Shown piece after piece: positions 1-11,413 of a stretch of DNA of 64,000 nucleotides. A program made the translations under genes and the position numbers. The notes beneath the pieces were generated by a model. That model saw only the letters and a list, made by a program, of their open reading frames with translations, searched no databases and was not told the origin of the DNA. Source of the DNA: Litorilituus sp. (GTDB taxonomy: Bacteria > Pseudomonadota > Gammaproteobacteria > Enterobacterales > Alteromonadaceae); contig JASMAS010000003.1 of assembly GCA_030754235.1 (NCBI GenBank), positions 49,669-113,668 on the forward strand. The letters run 5' to 3'. Positions within the stretch are counted from its first letter, which is position 1. The number at the start of each line of letters is the position of its first letter.

Positions 1-1
1 T

Positions 2-322
2 AAGCTTATTACCGGTGATGTATCGGTAAAAAACTTAAGTGGTCCAATTTCGATAGCACAAGGAGCAGGGAATAGCGCAGGGTATGGTTTTGTGTATTTT
101 TTAGGCTTTCTCGCCTTGATTAGTATTAATTTGGGAATAATTAACCTTTTACCGCTACCAATACTTGATGGCGGGCACTTACTCTATTATCTTATAGAGC
201 TTTTGACAGGGAAGCCAGTGCCAGAAAATATTCAAGAGGCAGGATTTAAGTTTGGAGCATTGGCATTATTTGCACTCATGATGATTGCCTTATTTAATGA
301 CTTTAGTCGGGTATTGAGTTGA
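2..322 (+). CDS. rseP: RseP site-2 zinc protease, C-terminal end (partial)
   Basis: The gene enters from the left edge in frame 2, and about 106 C-terminal residues are visible. RseP is the inner-membrane intramembrane protease that cleaves RseA to release sigma E after envelope stress. The visible part contains the family's [12 protein letters not shown] segment, whose LDG aspartate is a zinc ligand, followed by a hydrophobic C-terminal membrane helix ([14 protein letters not shown]). The position directly before bamA matches the usual rseP-bamA-skp-lpxD order. The N-terminal HEXXH half and most of the PDZ domains lie outside the window. Confidence 0.93.
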   Translation, partial: KLITGDVSVKNLSGPISIAQGAGNSAGYGFVYFLGFLALISINLGIINLLPLPILDGGHLLYYLIELLTGKPVPENIQEAGFKFGALALFALMMIALFNDFSRVLS

Positions 323-398
323 AAATAAATAACTAAATACCCTTAATAATACATTTGTCTATAACAAAGTAATAAAAGAAGTAACAAAGTAAATATTT

Positions 399-2873
399 AT
401 GATTATTAAAAAATTAGCCTTTGCCTTATTATTAGGTGCTTTAGGTACAACAGCACATGCAAGTGAAGATTTTCAGGTTGAAGATATAGAAGTAAAGGGT
501 TTACAGCGTGTTGCTTTAGGTGCTGCGTTAACACATATACCATTTAATGTTGGAGATAAACTTAATTCATTTAGAGTTTCTCAATCCATTAAAGCATTGT
601 ATAAATCAGGTCATTTTAATGATATCAAAGTATATCGTGATGGTAACCGTATTATTTACCGTGTTAGCGAACGTGAAACCATCAGTGAAATCACGTTCGA
701 GGGCAACAGTGATTTAAAAGACGAACAATTAACCGAAAGCCTTGATGGCAGTAATATTCGAGTGGGTGAAACATTAGACCGTACTGTTATTTCTGGTATT
801 GAAATGGGCTTAGAAGATTTTTATCACAGTGTTGGAAAATATAATGCTAATGTAACAGCCTCCATTACCCACTTGCCGCGTAACCGAGTTATGCTTAAGT
901 TTGAGTTTACAGAAGGAGACGCTGCGGCTATTAAACAGATTAACCTTATTGGTAATGAAGTTTTTACCGATGCGGAAATACTCGATAAAATTGAACTGAC
1001 TTTTGATTCGCCATGGTGGAATTTTATGGCGCAAGATAGATATCAAAAGCAAGCATTGCAAGGTGATATGGAAACGATTAATAGCTACTATTTAGATCGT
1101 GGTTATTTACGCTTTAAAGTCGACTCTACGCAAGTTTCGATGACGCCAGATAAAAAATCTGTTTACATTGCCCTCAACGTTACCGAAGGTGAAACATACA
1201 CTATTTCTGACGTTGAATTTGTCGGTGATATGGCAGGCTTTGATCAAACTATCAAAGCAATTAACCCGCTACAGGAAGACAGCCTTTACAACGGAGCTGA
1301 AGTCACTTATACAGAAGAAGTTATCAGTAAGTTTTTAGGCCGTTTTGGTTATGCTTACCCGAAAGTAACGACTATCCCTGATATTAATGATGAAGATCAT
1401 ACCGTTAAGCTGTCTATTTCTATTGATCCCGGCAAACGTATTTACGTAAACAAAGTCAATTTTAGTGGCAATACTGTCACGGCTGATCGTGTGTTACGTC
1501 GAGAATTGCGTCAAATGGAAGGCGCATGGCTGTCTAATAGTTTAGTAGAACATTCAAAAGCACGTTTATCTCGTTTGCCCTATATGGAAACTGTTGAGTT
1601 TGAAACGAAGCAAATTGCTGGCGAAGAAGACCAAGTTGACGTTGATTTTACTGTAAAAGAGCAAGCTTCTGGCTCTTTTACTGCTGGTATTGGCTACGGT
1701 GACTCAACAAAACTGAGTTTAAATGCAGGTATCCAACAAAATAATTTTTTAGGTACAGGTAACCGACTCGGCTTAAGCATCAATACTAATACCTATTCAA
1801 AAAGTATCAGTGTGTCGTATACGGACCCCTATTTTACTGTTGATGCCGTTTCTCTTGGTGGACAACTCTTCTATCAAGATTTTAATGCAGGTAATGCAAA
1901 CCTAGAGAAATATAATAATAAAACTTACGGTGCAGGTCTTAATTGGGGCTTTCCAATCAATGAGTATGTTCGTTTAAATTTTGGTGTTGGTTTTAAACAT
2001 AATGAAATTACGTCATTAGAAACGTATGAACAAATTCAGAGTTTTTATGATCTACATTCAGATCCCCAGGATCCAGGAACATTACCCGCGTTTAATAACT
2101 ATGATCTTAATGCAAGTATTTCTCGCTCAACCTTAAACCGTGGAACATTCCCAACGGCAGGCTCTCAGCAGAGTCTTTCCATGAAAATGACAACACCTAA
2201 CTCGTCAGATGTACAGTACTTTAAAGTTAATTTAGATAGTAAATTTTACTTCCCATTAACAAGAAACCAACGCTGGACTGTTTTAGCTCGGTTGCAGTTA
2301 GGCTATGGTAATGGTTACGGGCAAGTTAATGGCAATGATCAATTACTGCCATTTTGGGAAAATTTCCGTGCTGGTGGTTCTGACACCTTACGTGGTTTTG
2401 AAAATAATACGGTTGGACCTAGAGCCGTTTATCGTTATCCGACTAAAATAGACGGAACGCCAGATTTTCTTGGCGGTAGCGCATGTTGTTTAGGGCCAGA
2501 TCATGATTATATTCAAGTCTCTCAACGCAGTGTTGGCGGTAATGCCATTGCTGTCGGTGGAGTAGAGTTAATTGTTCCGACACCATTTTTAGATGAAAGT
2601 TATAGTAATAGTGTTCGTACGAGCTTCTTTGTTGATGTGGGTAATGTGTGGGATACCGAATTTAATATAGCGGATTACCAAGACTTAGCTACAGTTGAGT
2701 TTGACAAGTTAGCAGATTATTCTAGCACGGATCGTTTTCGTGCATCAGCGGGTTTATCGTTACAGTGGCTATCACCGATGGGACCGATGATATTTAACTT
2801 TGCTAGACCGCTTAAAAACGAAGAAGATGATGATGTCGCCTTCTTTAGTTTTAATATAGGTAAAACATTTTAA
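399..2873 (+). CDS. bamA: Outer membrane protein assembly factor BamA
   Basis: This is the Omp85-family core of the BAM complex, which folds and inserts beta-barrel proteins into the outer membrane. At 824 residues it has the normal length. A signal peptide (about residues 1-21, ending AHA) is followed by five POTRA repeats (about 22-425) and a C-terminal beta-barrel. The barrel carries the conserved RGF motif near residue 665 (DTLRGFENN) and ends in an aromatic residue (GKTF), as outer-membrane barrels do. It lies 76 bp after rseP and 74 bp before skp, in the standard envelope cluster. Confidence 0.97.
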   Translation: MIIKKLAFALLLGALGTTAHASEDFQVEDIEVKGLQRVALGAALTHIPFNVGDKLNSFRVSQSIKALYKSGHFNDIKVYRDGNRIIYRVSERETISEITFEGNSDLKDEQLTESLDGSNIRVGETLDRTVISGIEMGLEDFYHSVGKYNANVTASITHLPRNRVMLKFEFTEGDAAAIKQINLIGNEVFTDAEILDKIELTFDSPWWNFMAQDRYQKQALQGDMETINSYYLDRGYLRFKVDSTQVSMTPDKKSVYIALNVTEGETYTISDVEFVGDMAGFDQTIKAINPLQEDSLYNGAEVTYTEEVISKFLGRFGYAYPKVTTIPDINDEDHTVKLSISIDPGKRIYVNKVNFSGNTVTADRVLRRELRQMEGAWLSNSLVEHSKARLSRLPYMETVEFETKQIAGEEDQVDVDFTVKEQASGSFTAGIGYGDSTKLSLNAGIQQNNFLGTGNRLGLSINTNTYSKSISVSYTDPYFTVDAVSLGGQLFYQDFNAGNANLEKYNNKTYGAGLNWGFPINEYVRLNFGVGFKHNEITSLETYEQIQSFYDLHSDPQDPGTLPAFNNYDLNASISRSTLNRGTFPTAGSQQSLSMKMTTPNSSDVQYFKVNLDSKFYFPLTRNQRWTVLARLQLGYGNGYGQVNGNDQLLPFWENFRAGGSDTLRGFENNTVGPRAVYRYPTKIDGTPDFLGGSACCLGPDHDYIQVSQRSVGGNAIAVGGVELIVPTPFLDESYSNSVRTSFFVDVGNVWDTEFNIADYQDLATVEFDKLADYSSTDRFRASAGLSLQWLSPMGPMIFNFARPLKNEEDDDVAFFSFNIGKTF

Positions 2874-2947
2874 TAACAACTTTTTATACTATTTACAAAC
2901 ATACCAAAGTATAGAAAAATGACAAAAAACAGAAAAGGGGAAACACA

Positions 2948-3466
2948 TTGAAAAATATTATTAAATCTATGGCTATTACAGCAACCGCTTCAACGCTTTT
3001 ACTTGCTAGCAGCGCTATGGCTTTCGAACAAAAAATTGCCGTAGTTAATGTGCAAGAAGCTATTAACCAAATTCCTCAATCTGCTACGTTAATGCAAACC
3101 TTAGAAGCTGAATTTAAAGATGAAAAGGCAATAATTGCTCAACTACAAAAAGATCTAACATTTGAAGATGAGAACTTAAAGCGCAATGGCTCTTTAATGA
3201 ATGATAAAGAAAAGCAAGAGTTACAAACTAAAATGGGTAAGTTATATCAAGAATATCAAGTCAAAGTTAAAGAATTTCAACAAAAAGTAGCACAACGTAA
3301 AAATGAAGAAACCAATAAGCTATTTGCTTTAGTTGCTCAAGCTGTTGATAATATTGCCGCCAAGGAAGAGTTTGACCTAGTACTTTCTAACCAAGCAGTG
3401 ATGTTCTCAAAGCCTGATCATAATATTACCAGTAAAGTTGTAGAACAAGTAAGCAAGCTTAAGTAA
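2948..3466 (+). CDS. skp: Periplasmic chaperone Skp/OmpH
   Basis: Skp is a small periplasmic holdase that carries unfolded outer-membrane proteins to the BAM complex. A cleavable signal peptide (about residues 1-25, ending AMA) precedes IAVVNVQEA, the usual start of the mature OmpH fold. A long charged, glutamine- and lysine-rich coiled coil follows (about 45-130), giving the tentacle arms. The start is TTG, supported by a purine-rich AAGGGG site about 7 bases upstream. At 172 residues it matches the family. It sits between bamA and lpxD as in most gammaproteobacteria. Confidence 0.94.
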   Translation: MKNIIKSMAITATASTLLLASSAMAFEQKIAVVNVQEAINQIPQSATLMQTLEAEFKDEKAIIAQLQKDLTFEDENLKRNGSLMNDKEKQELQTKMGKLYQEYQVKVKEFQQKVAQRKNEETNKLFALVAQAVDNIAAKEEFDLVLSNQAVMFSKPDHNITSKVVEQVSKLK

Positions 3467-3475
3467 TCGATAAAA

Positions 3476-4525
3476 ATGACAAGCTATACACTGGCAGATA
3501 TTGCCAAACATATAGGTGCTGAATTAGTGATTGCAGATGTTGACAATAGTGCAACATCTGTAACTGTTATCAATGGTTTGGCAACACTTGCTAATGCTAA
3601 TGCCGCGCAAGTAGCGTTTCTTGCTAATAGTAAATATGTTACTCAGCTAGCGTCGACAAAAGCAAGTGCAGTCATTATTTCACCTCAGGCTTTAGCACAA
3701 TGCCCAGTATCAGCTTTAGTAATGGATAACCCGTATATGGGCTATGCATTACTTGCTAACTTGCTTGATACTACGCCAAAATCGGCTGATGGAGTACATG
3801 CCAGTGCTGTGATCGCTAAAGATGCAGTGCTCGGAGACAATGTCAGTATTGGTGCTAATGCTGTCATAGAGTCAGGCGCTAAACTTGATGATAACGTCAG
3901 TATTGGCGTGGGGTGCTTTATTGGTAAACATGTTCATATAGAAAAAAACACCCAACTTTGGAGTAATGTTAGTGTTTATCACCAAGTGTCTATTGGCCAG
4001 AACTGTTTAATCCAAGCAAATACGGTTATTGGCTCTGATGGTTTTGGTTATGCTCCTGTGAACGGTGTGAAAAAGTGGCATAAAATCCCACAATTAGGTC
4101 GTGTCATCATTGGCAATAATGTTGAAATAGGTGCTAGCACTACCATTGATAGAGGGGCGCTAGAAGATACTATCATCAAGGATGGCGTTATTTTAGATAA
4201 CCAAATTCAAATTGCGCATAATGTTATTATCGGTGAAAATACGGCTATTGCAGCGTGTAGCGTTATTGCAGGTAGTACACGTGTCGGAAAAAATTGCACC
4301 ATCGCTGGCCTTGTAGGCATTAACGGCCATATTACCGTCAGTGATAACTGTGTGTTTACAGCGATGTCTATGGTAACCAAAAATATCCATGAAGCCGGTG
4401 TATATTCCTCTGGTATGCCAGCAGAGCCTAATAAAAAATGGCACAAAACTAACGCCAGAGTGAAACGTCTCGATTCTTTAACCAAACGTGTTAAAGAGCT
4501 TGAGAAACTTCTTGAAAATAAGTAG
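3476..4525 (+). CDS. lpxD: UDP-3-O-acylglucosamine N-acyltransferase LpxD
   Basis: LpxD adds the N-linked hydroxyacyl chain to UDP-3-O-acyl-glucosamine, the third step of lipid A synthesis, in the cytosol. The 349-residue protein has an N-terminal uridine-binding domain (about 1-100). A left-handed beta-helix of hexapeptide repeats follows (about 105-315, with many [VI]-G-x-[NG] turns). QIAHN contains the expected active-site histidine, and the C-terminus is a short helix (KRVKELEKLLEN). It begins 9 bp after skp without an obvious Shine-Dalgarno, so it is probably co-translated with it. Confidence 0.96.
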   Translation: MTSYTLADIAKHIGAELVIADVDNSATSVTVINGLATLANANAAQVAFLANSKYVTQLASTKASAVIISPQALAQCPVSALVMDNPYMGYALLANLLDTTPKSADGVHASAVIAKDAVLGDNVSIGANAVIESGAKLDDNVSIGVGCFIGKHVHIEKNTQLWSNVSVYHQVSIGQNCLIQANTVIGSDGFGYAPVNGVKKWHKIPQLGRVIIGNNVEIGASTTIDRGALEDTIIKDGVILDNQIQIAHNVIIGENTAIAACSVIAGSTRVGKNCTIAGLVGINGHITVSDNCVFTAMSMVTKNIHEAGVYSSGMPAEPNKKWHKTNARVKRLDSLTKRVKELEKLLENK

Positions 4526-4538
4526 CTGTATTCCTTCT

Positions 4539-4583
4539 AATTAGCTAAAATAACGAAAAATATAAATATTATTTTAGCTAATT
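4539..4583 (+). other. Perfect 15-bp inverted repeat between lpxD and fabZ
   Basis: Arms 4539-4553 and 4569-4583 are exact reverse complements (AATTAGCTAAAATAA) around a 15-base AT-rich loop. The stem has only two G/C pairs and no U-tract follows the right arm at once, so it is a poor intrinsic terminator. It lies in the only sizeable gap (113 bp) within the lpx run. An mRNA-processing or attenuation hairpin, or a protein-binding palindrome, would fit equally well. Confidence 0.6.
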
Positions 4584-4638
4584 TATTGTGTCTGTGCCTA
4601 ATTAATGGCAAAGCATAAGCAATCAAAGGAATAGTCAT

Positions 4639-5121
4639 TTGGAAAACCTTGATAAAGAAAACTCGGAAATAACAAGAGAACTTAACCCCATTTCATTAAA
4701 TGAAATTAAAGATCTTATCCCACACAGATATCCTATGCTTTTAATTGACAAGGTTGTTGATCATGAGCCAAGAAAAACATTACATGCTATTAAAAATGTC
4801 ACTATTAATGAACCTGTTTTTACGGGGCATTTCCCTGAGTTAGCTATCTTTCCTGGTGTGTTAATATTAGAAGCACTCGCTCAAGCCACTGGTGTTTTAG
4901 GCTTTAAAAGTAGTGAAGGGCGCGATGAAAAAGAAATGTACCTTTTTGCTTCAATTGACAAAGCACGTTTTAAGCAGCCCGTATTACCAGGGGACACTAT
5001 GCACCTTCATGTTGAATTTATTAAAGAGCGTCGTGGTATGTGGAAATTCTACGGTGAAGCAAAAGTAGATGGCAAAGTCGTTTGTAGTGCTGACTTAATG
5101 TGTGCACGAAAAAAAATATAA
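4639..5121 (+). CDS. fabZ: 3-hydroxyacyl-ACP dehydratase FabZ
   Basis: FabZ dehydrates beta-hydroxyacyl-ACP in fatty acid elongation and draws on the same hydroxyacyl-ACP pool as LpxA and LpxD, which explains its place here. The hot-dog fold signature is clear: [14 protein letters not shown], then [20 protein letters not shown] with catalytic His64 and Glu78. Length is 160 residues, slightly longer at the N-terminus than E. coli FabZ. The start is TTG with an AGGA about 9 bases upstream. No in-frame ATG precedes the conserved region, so TTG is the likely start. Confidence 0.95.
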   Translation: MENLDKENSEITRELNPISLNEIKDLIPHRYPMLLIDKVVDHEPRKTLHAIKNVTINEPVFTGHFPELAIFPGVLILEALAQATGVLGFKSSEGRDEKEMYLFASIDKARFKQPVLPGDTMHLHVEFIKERRGMWKFYGEAKVDGKVVCSADLMCARKKI

Positions 5122-5156
5122 ACTAAATTCACTATTAACTAAAGAGAAGGAAAACT

Positions 5157-5927
5157 ATGATCCATCCTCAAGCGATTATTGAACCAGGTGCTATGATTGG
5201 TGAAAACGTAACTATCGGCCCTTGGACTTATGTTGCGAGTAATGTGGTTATTGGTGATGACTGTCATATTAGTGCTAATGTTGTGATTAACGGCCCGACT
5301 AAAATCGGTAAAGGCAACCGTGTTTTTCAATTCGCCAGTATTGGCGAAGAGTGTCAGGATCTTAAATATGCGGGTGAACCCACTGAGCTTATTATTGGCG
5401 ATAACAACACTTTTCGTGAATGCTGCACTATTCATCGCGGCACTATTCAAGACAATAGTTTAACGCAAATTGGCAGCAACAACCTGTTTATGGCTTACAG
5501 TCATGTTGCCCATGACTGCTTGGTTGGTGATAACTGTATCATGGCAAACAATGCCTCAATTGCCGGCCATGTTCATGTTGGCGACTATGTCATTATTGGT
5601 GGTATGTCAGGTGTACATCAATTCTGTCATATTGGTTCCCATAGTTTTGTCGCTGCTAATGCGCTAGTGTTAAAAGATATTCCGGCCTATGTTATGGCCT
5701 CAGGTCATCCGGCCAAACCTTTTGGCCTTAATAGTGAAGGGTTAAAACGTCGTGGTTTTGACAGTGATACTGTGATGTCGATAAAGCGCGCTTACAAGAA
5801 TGTATATCGTAAAAAGCTATCAGTAGAAGATGCTTTGTCAGCGATTGACTTACAAGAAGAAAAGACAGCTGAATTAACTGTTTTCACTGAATCTGTGAAA
5901 AAATCTACTCGCGGTATTATTCGATAA
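5157..5927 (+). CDS. lpxA: UDP-N-acetylglucosamine acyltransferase LpxA
   Basis: LpxA performs the first committed step of lipid A synthesis, transferring R-3-hydroxyacyl from ACP to UDP-GlcNAc. The 256 residues form a hexapeptide-repeat beta-helix (about 1-185) followed by an alpha-helical C-terminal domain. The catalytic base is His119 in SHVAHDC, matching the E. coli His125 context. The downstream GGMSGVHQFCHIG segment is also typical. There is an AGAGAAGGAAA Shine-Dalgarno just before the ATG. It is 5 bp from lpxB. Confidence 0.97.
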   Translation: MIHPQAIIEPGAMIGENVTIGPWTYVASNVVIGDDCHISANVVINGPTKIGKGNRVFQFASIGEECQDLKYAGEPTELIIGDNNTFRECCTIHRGTIQDNSLTQIGSNNLFMAYSHVAHDCLVGDNCIMANNASIAGHVHVGDYVIIGGMSGVHQFCHIGSHSFVAANALVLKDIPAYVMASGHPAKPFGLNSEGLKRRGFDSDTVMSIKRAYKNVYRKKLSVEDALSAIDLQEEKTAELTVFTESVKKSTRGIIR

Positions 5928-5932
5928 AATCA

Positions 5933-7135
5933 ATGGAAAATAACCTTAATTTACCCTCAAAAGAGCGCCCGTTAGTCTTCGGTATTGTTGTTGGTGAACA
6001 CTCCGGTGACACTCTTGGTGCAGGGCTAGTTTCTGCACTGCAAGAGAGATACCCCCATGCTCAGTTTATAGGTATTGGCGGTACTAAAATGCAAAAGCTC
6101 GGCTTTCAAAGCTTATTTGCTATGGAAGAATTGGCAGTCATGGGTTTGGTTGAAGTACTTGGCCGTATTCGCCGTTTACTTTCTATTAGAAAGTCTCTGG
6201 TCAATTATTTTACAGCGCATAAACCCGATGTTTTTATCGGTATTGACGCGCCAGATTTTAATCTGACTTTAGAGGCTAAATTAAAAGTTCAGGGCATTAA
6301 AACGGTACATTATGTAAGCCCTTCAGTTTGGGCTTGGCGTGAAAAGCGTATTTTTAAAATTGCTAAAGCAACAGATATGGTGTTGTCATTATTACCTTTT
6401 GAAAAGACCTTTTATGATAAACACCAAGTTCCTTGTACTTTTGTTGGCCATCCATTAGCTGATGACATTGCTATGTACAATGATAAAGCTAAAGCACGGT
6501 TAGAGTTAGGCATAGTTGCTGATAACACCAAAGTTTTAGCTTTAATGCCGGGTAGCCGAGGCGGTGAACTTTCCCGTTTATTAGCGCCTTTTTTTGAAAG
6601 TGCTCAACAACTTCAGCAGCAAGATGAAAAGCTAGTATTAGTGGCGCCTATGGTCAGTGAAAAGTGTGCTGAACAGTTCTATGCACTTAAAACGCAGTTT
6701 GCGCCTGAGTTAAACGTCAACGTTATTATTGATAAAACACAGCAAGTGATGTCGGCCAGTGATTGCTTATTAACAGCCTCTGGAACGGTAACGTTAGAGG
6801 CGGCACTAATTAAGCGCCCTATGGTTATTTGTTATAAATTTAGCCCAATGACTTACTATTTAGCGAAAGCCTTAGTTAAGTTAAAATGGTTTTCTTTACC
6901 TAATTTATTGATGAATAAAGCACTCGTTCCAGAGTTATTACAAGGTGATGTCTGTTCGGAGCAAATAATTCCGTTAGTGAAAGAGCGTTTGTATACTGAT
7001 CAACAACAACTTAACGACAGTTTTATCGCCATTCATCAACAGCTCAAGTGCAATGCTAGCGAGCAAGCGGCAAAAGCCGTTGTGGCTTTATTACCGTCAG
7101 AGTTTGTACCTCATGCCTTCACAAGTGAAATTTAA
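5933..7135 (+). CDS. lpxB: Lipid-A-disaccharide synthase LpxB
   Basis: LpxB is a GT19-family glycosyltransferase that condenses UDP-2,3-diacylglucosamine with lipid X at the inner-membrane surface. Diagnostic segments are [15 protein letters not shown] near the N-terminus, [32 protein letters not shown] and the acceptor/UDP region [12 protein letters not shown]. At 400 residues it is of usual length; the first about 12 residues are a small extension. It is tightly packed between lpxA and rnhB (5 bp each side), so co-transcription is likely. Confidence 0.97.
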   Translation: MENNLNLPSKERPLVFGIVVGEHSGDTLGAGLVSALQERYPHAQFIGIGGTKMQKLGFQSLFAMEELAVMGLVEVLGRIRRLLSIRKSLVNYFTAHKPDVFIGIDAPDFNLTLEAKLKVQGIKTVHYVSPSVWAWREKRIFKIAKATDMVLSLLPFEKTFYDKHQVPCTFVGHPLADDIAMYNDKAKARLELGIVADNTKVLALMPGSRGGELSRLLAPFFESAQQLQQQDEKLVLVAPMVSEKCAEQFYALKTQFAPELNVNVIIDKTQQVMSASDCLLTASGTVTLEAALIKRPMVICYKFSPMTYYLAKALVKLKWFSLPNLLMNKALVPELLQGDVCSEQIIPLVKERLYTDQQQLNDSFIAIHQQLKCNASEQAAKAVVALLPSEFVPHAFTSEI

Positions 7136-7140
7136 ATATC

Positions 7141-7779
7141 ATGGCTAACACCGTCTCATTATCTGAATTTGTTTACCCAGTTGCCTACTGTATAGCGGGT
7201 GTTGATGAAGTTGGCCGAGGGCCTCTCGTTGGTGATGTGGTAACTGCAGCGGTAATTTTAGATCCCGATAATCCTATTGAGGGATTGATGGACTCTAAAA
7301 AGTTATCAGAAAAAAAACGTACTTTATTAAGTGAAGAAATAAAAGAAAAAGCAATTTCATGGTCTGTAGGTCGGGCGAACCCCCAAGAAATAGACACGTT
7401 GAATATTCTTCACGCCACTATGCTTGCTATGCAAAGAGCTGTACAAGGACTGAATGTTATTCCTGATTACGTCTTAGTGGATGGCAATCGTTGTCCAAGA
7501 TTTACTCATGAGCAGGGAAGTATTGATTGTCAAGCCGTTGTCAAAGGTGATGATAGAGTGGCTGAAATAAGTGCCGCGTCAATTATTGCAAAAGTAGCCC
7601 GTGATGAAGAAATGCATGCGCTTGATAAGATTTATCCAGAGTATGGCTTTGCCAAACACAAAGGTTACCCAACTAAACTACATTTAGAAAAAATTATCGA
7701 ACTAGGTGTTTTAGATTGCTATCGCCAAAGTTTTAAACCTGTTGCACGTGTGTTAGCTCAAGGTATGAAAAATGGATGA
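7141..7779 (+). CDS. rnhB: Ribonuclease HII
   Basis: RNase HII removes ribonucleotides misincorporated in DNA and RNA primers. The active-site motif [14 protein letters not shown] supplies the first Asp and Glu of the DEDD set. [10 protein letters not shown] and the later [16 protein letters not shown] (Asp) segments are also present. Length is 212 residues. Its end overlaps the dnaE start by 8 bp (ATGGATGA), suggesting translational coupling, an arrangement conserved in many gammaproteobacteria. Confidence 0.96.
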   Translation: MANTVSLSEFVYPVAYCIAGVDEVGRGPLVGDVVTAAVILDPDNPIEGLMDSKKLSEKKRTLLSEEIKEKAISWSVGRANPQEIDTLNILHATMLAMQRAVQGLNVIPDYVLVDGNRCPRFTHEQGSIDCQAVVKGDDRVAEISAASIIAKVARDEEMHALDKIYPEYGFAKHKGYPTKLHLEKIIELGVLDCYRQSFKPVARVLAQGMKNG

Positions 7780-10700
7780 AATAGCACTGTCAGGGCAAAG
7801 CGAACCTAAATTTATTCACCTTAGAGTCCATAGTGATTACTCTATGTGTGATGGCCTAAATAAAGTTAAACCTATCATTGGCAAAGCGGCGTCAAATAAT
7901 ATGCCGGCGCTAGCGTTGACAGATCAAACTAACCTTTGCGGTTTAGTTAAATATTATCATGCGGCACATGGCGCAGGAATTAAACCCATTATTGGTTGTG
8001 ATTTTTGGGTTAAAAATACAGCGTTGGGCGATGAACTCTCTCGCATAGTTGTACTTTCTACTAACAATGTTGGTTATAAAAATCTTACCGAGCTCATCTC
8101 AAAAGCGTATATGCGTGGCCACCTGCAAAATAAAGCGGTAATCGATAAAGAGTGGTTAGTTGACTTTAAAGAAGGTTTGATTTTACTTTCTGGTGGTCGT
8201 GAAGGTGATATTGGTAAAGCCTTACTTAAAGGCAATCAAGTGTTAGTCAATGAAATGGTTAGCTTTTATCAAAAACATTTTGATGACTGTTTTTACCTTG
8301 AGCTTATTCGTACAGGCAGAGCAGATGAAGAAAACTACCTTCATCAAGCTGTAGAGTTAGCAAGTCGTGTTGATTTACCCGTTGTGGCAACCAATGAAGT
8401 CATGTTTCTCTGTGCCGATGACTTTGATGCGCACGAAATTCGTGTAGCGATACACGATGGCTTTACTCTCGATGATAAACGCCGTCCCAAACGCTATAGT
8501 GAGCAACAATACTTACGCACAGAAGATGAAATGTGCGAGTTGTTCCAAGATATTCCAGAAGCATTAGCTAACTCAGTAGAAATTGCCAAACGTTGTAATG
8601 TTACGGTACGTTTAGGAGAGTACGTTTTACCTGATTTTCCAACCCAAGGCATGGAAATAAATGATTACTTCATAAAAGTATCAGAAGAAGGCTTAGAAGA
8701 AAGATTAGATAAACTATTTGATAGAAATGCCGACGACTTTGCACAACGAAGACAACCCTATGATGAGCGTTTAAAAATAGAGTTAGAAGTTGTTAATAAC
8801 ATGGGTTTTCCCGGTTATTTCCTTATTGTTATGGAGTTTATTCAGTGGAGCAAAGACAATAATATTCCTGTAGGCCCCGGCCGTGGTTCTGGTGCCGGTT
8901 CACTCATTGCTTATGCGTTAAAAATTACAGATCTTGACCCCTTAGAGTTTGATTTGCTTTTTGAGCGTTTCTTAAATCCTGAGCGGGTTTCAATGCCTGA
9001 TTTCGATATTGATTTTTGTATGGACAGGCGTGATGAGGTTATCGACCATGTTGCCCAACTTTATGGTCGTGATGCTGTATCACAAATAATTACCTTTGGT
9101 ACTATGGCAGCAAAAGCGGTTATTCGTGATGTTGGCCGAGTATTAGGTCACCCGTATGGCTTTGTGGATAGAATTTCCAAGTTAATACCACCAACCCCTG
9201 GTATGACACTCGCTAAGGCATTTGAAGAAGAGCCTAAACTTCCCGAAGTGTACGCACAAGATAGTGAAGTTAAAGATCTAATTGATATGTGCCGCATTTT
9301 AGAAGGTACTACTCGAAATGCTGGTAAACATGCCGGTGGTGTGGTTATTTCACCTACCACCATCACTGATTTTGCACCACTTTATTGTGATGATGAAGGG
9401 AAAAACCCCGTTACCCAGTTTGACAAAAATGATGTTGAAGATGCCGGTTTAGTTAAGTTTGACTTTTTAGGGCTAAGAACACTAACCATTTTACAATGGG
9501 CCATTGAAATGGCCGATGAAAAGCGCATTAAAGAAGGTAAAGCACCGATAGATATTGCGGCTATTCCTCTGGATGATAAAGAAAGTTTTACACTGTTACT
9601 CGCCTCAAAAACTACGGCTGTTTTCCAACTAGAGTCTAGCGGGATGAAATCGCTAATAGATAAATTAAAGCCCGATTGCTTTGAGGATATTATCGCACTG
9701 GTGGCTTTGTTTCGACCTGGGCCATTGCAATCAGGTATGGTTGATAATTTTATCGAACGTAAACATGGTCGAGAAGAAATAAGCTATCCAGATGCTACAT
9801 GGCAGCATGAAGATTTAAAACCCGTCCTAGAGCCGACATACGGCATTATTTTGTATCAAGAGCAAGTGATGCAAATAGCGCAAGTATTAGCAGGCTATTC
9901 GCTTGGTGGTGCAGATATGCTGCGCCGAGCTATGGGTAAGAAAAAACCCGAAGAAATGGCAAAGCAGCGGACTGGATTTGAGCAGGGTGCTATTGAGCGC
10001 GACGTTGATGGCGAACTTGCCATGAAAATCTTTGACTTAGTTGAAAAATTTGCGGGGTACGGCTTTAACAAGTCTCATTCTGCTGCTTACGCGTTGGTGT
10101 CTTATCAAACCCTCTGGATGAAAGCGCATTTCCCTGCGCCATTTATGGCGGCAGTAATGTCAGCGGATATGGATAATACAGAAAAAATTGTTACCCTAGT
10201 TGATGAATGCAGCAATATGGGCATAGATCTACTGCCACCTGATGTCAATGTCGGCCAATATAAATTTGCTGTAAATGATAACAATCAAATTGTTTATGGA
10301 ATAGGTGCAGTCAAAGGTGTGGGTGAAGGGCCTATTGAAGCGATTATTTCTGCACGCCAATCAGGTGGGCCATTTACCGATTTATTTGATTTTTGTGCGC
10401 GTTTAGATTTAAAGAAAACTAATAAGCGTGTTTTAGAAAAACTCATAAAGTCTGGCGCTATGGATGCACTAGGGCCTAGCTATAAGTTAACACCAGAAGG
10501 AAAAACACTCCCTCACCGTGCAGCATTATTTGAAACTCTGCCTGAGGCCATTAAAGCGGCAGAGCAACATGCTAAAGCCGAAGCTTTAGGGCAGAATGAT
10601 TTATTTGGTTTAATTAATGATGAGCAAACAGACACAAGGCAAAGTTTTAAAAATGTTAAAAAGTGGGCTGAAGATGTTTGGCTTGACGGCGAAAAAGAAA

Positions 10701-11317
10701 CTTTAGGTTTATACCTGACAGGCCACCCTATTAATCGCTATTTAAGCGAAATTAAGAAATATGCTACGGGACGTCTAGTGAGCATGCAACCAACGGGGCG
10801 TGATAAGCAAGCGGTTGTTGTTGGGTTAGTGATAGGTGTGCGTGTAATGGTAAATAAGCGTGGGCGTCGCTGGGCATTAGTAACACTTGATGATAAAAGT
10901 GCTCGTATGGACGTTCGCTTGTTTCCTGACGATTATGATACTTTTGCTGAATGTCTCGAAAATGATGCTATTTTGGTATGTAGTGGACAGGTCAGCTTTG
11001 ATGATTACTCTGGAGGTAATACAATGACCGCCCGAGATATCATGACTATCGCTGATGCACGGGAAAACTATGTAACTTCCCTTGATATACAGGTAGATAA
11101 AAGTACAGTTAGCACAAATTTTATCGAACAGTTAAGTCATGTTTTAACACCGCATAAAGAAGGTACTTGTCCGGTAAAAATATTTTACCGGTGTAAAGAA
11201 GCTCGCGGTATGTTAGAACTTGGCGTACAATGGCGAGTATCGCCTGCTGATGCGTTATTATATGATTTAAAAGAATTATTAGGTGAAGAAAGTGTCACCT
11301 TACAATTTAGGAATTGA
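7772..11317 (+). CDS. dnaE: DNA polymerase III alpha subunit
   Basis: This is the replicative C-family polymerase catalytic subunit. Domains in order: N-terminal PHP ([18 protein letters not shown], from about residue 17); palm/thumb/fingers with the catalytic aspartates in [15 protein letters not shown] (about residue 410); the [11 protein letters not shown] and [12 protein letters not shown] segments; a tandem HhH region; an OB-fold (about 1000-1080); and a C-terminal tau-binding part. At 1181 residues it is typical of gammaproteobacterial DnaE. It overlaps rnhB by 8 bp; accA follows after 96 bp. Confidence 0.98.
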   Translation: MDEIALSGQSEPKFIHLRVHSDYSMCDGLNKVKPIIGKAASNNMPALALTDQTNLCGLVKYYHAAHGAGIKPIIGCDFWVKNTALGDELSRIVVLSTNNVGYKNLTELISKAYMRGHLQNKAVIDKEWLVDFKEGLILLSGGREGDIGKALLKGNQVLVNEMVSFYQKHFDDCFYLELIRTGRADEENYLHQAVELASRVDLPVVATNEVMFLCADDFDAHEIRVAIHDGFTLDDKRRPKRYSEQQYLRTEDEMCELFQDIPEALANSVEIAKRCNVTVRLGEYVLPDFPTQGMEINDYFIKVSEEGLEERLDKLFDRNADDFAQRRQPYDERLKIELEVVNNMGFPGYFLIVMEFIQWSKDNNIPVGPGRGSGAGSLIAYALKITDLDPLEFDLLFERFLNPERVSMPDFDIDFCMDRRDEVIDHVAQLYGRDAVSQIITFGTMAAKAVIRDVGRVLGHPYGFVDRISKLIPPTPGMTLAKAFEEEPKLPEVYAQDSEVKDLIDMCRILEGTTRNAGKHAGGVVISPTTITDFAPLYCDDEGKNPVTQFDKNDVEDAGLVKFDFLGLRTLTILQWAIEMADEKRIKEGKAPIDIAAIPLDDKESFTLLLASKTTAVFQLESSGMKSLIDKLKPDCFEDIIALVALFRPGPLQSGMVDNFIERKHGREEISYPDATWQHEDLKPVLEPTYGIILYQEQVMQIAQVLAGYSLGGADMLRRAMGKKKPEEMAKQRTGFEQGAIERDVDGELAMKIFDLVEKFAGYGFNKSHSAAYALVSYQTLWMKAHFPAPFMAAVMSADMDNTEKIVTLVDECSNMGIDLLPPDVNVGQYKFAVNDNNQIVYGIGAVKGVGEGPIEAIISARQSGGPFTDLFDFCARLDLKKTNKRVLEKLIKSGAMDALGPSYKLTPEGKTLPHRAALFETLPEAIKAAEQHAKAEALGQNDLFGLINDEQTDTRQSFKNVKKWAEDVWLDGEKETLGLYLTGHPINRYLSEIKKYATGRLVSMQPTGRDKQAVVVGLVIGVRVMVNKRGRRWALVTLDDKSARMDVRLFPDDYDTFAECLENDAILVCSGQVSFDDYSGGNTMTARDIMTIADARENYVTSLDIQVDKSTVSTNFIEQLSHVLTPHKEGTCPVKIFYRCKEARGMLELGVQWRVSPADALLYDLKELLGEESVTLQFRN

Positions 11318-11413
11318 TGATTTTGCGAGATTGTTTTGCGAAAGCGCAATAGAGCCTAGATAAAATTAAACATTGATTATCCTAACAAAGAATTATTAGG
11401 TACAGAGAATACT

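Noticed and set aside
11330..11352. TTGCG-AAAG-CGCAA hairpin after dnaE
   Set aside because: Only a 5-bp stem and no T-tract; too weak to call as a terminator between dnaE and accA.
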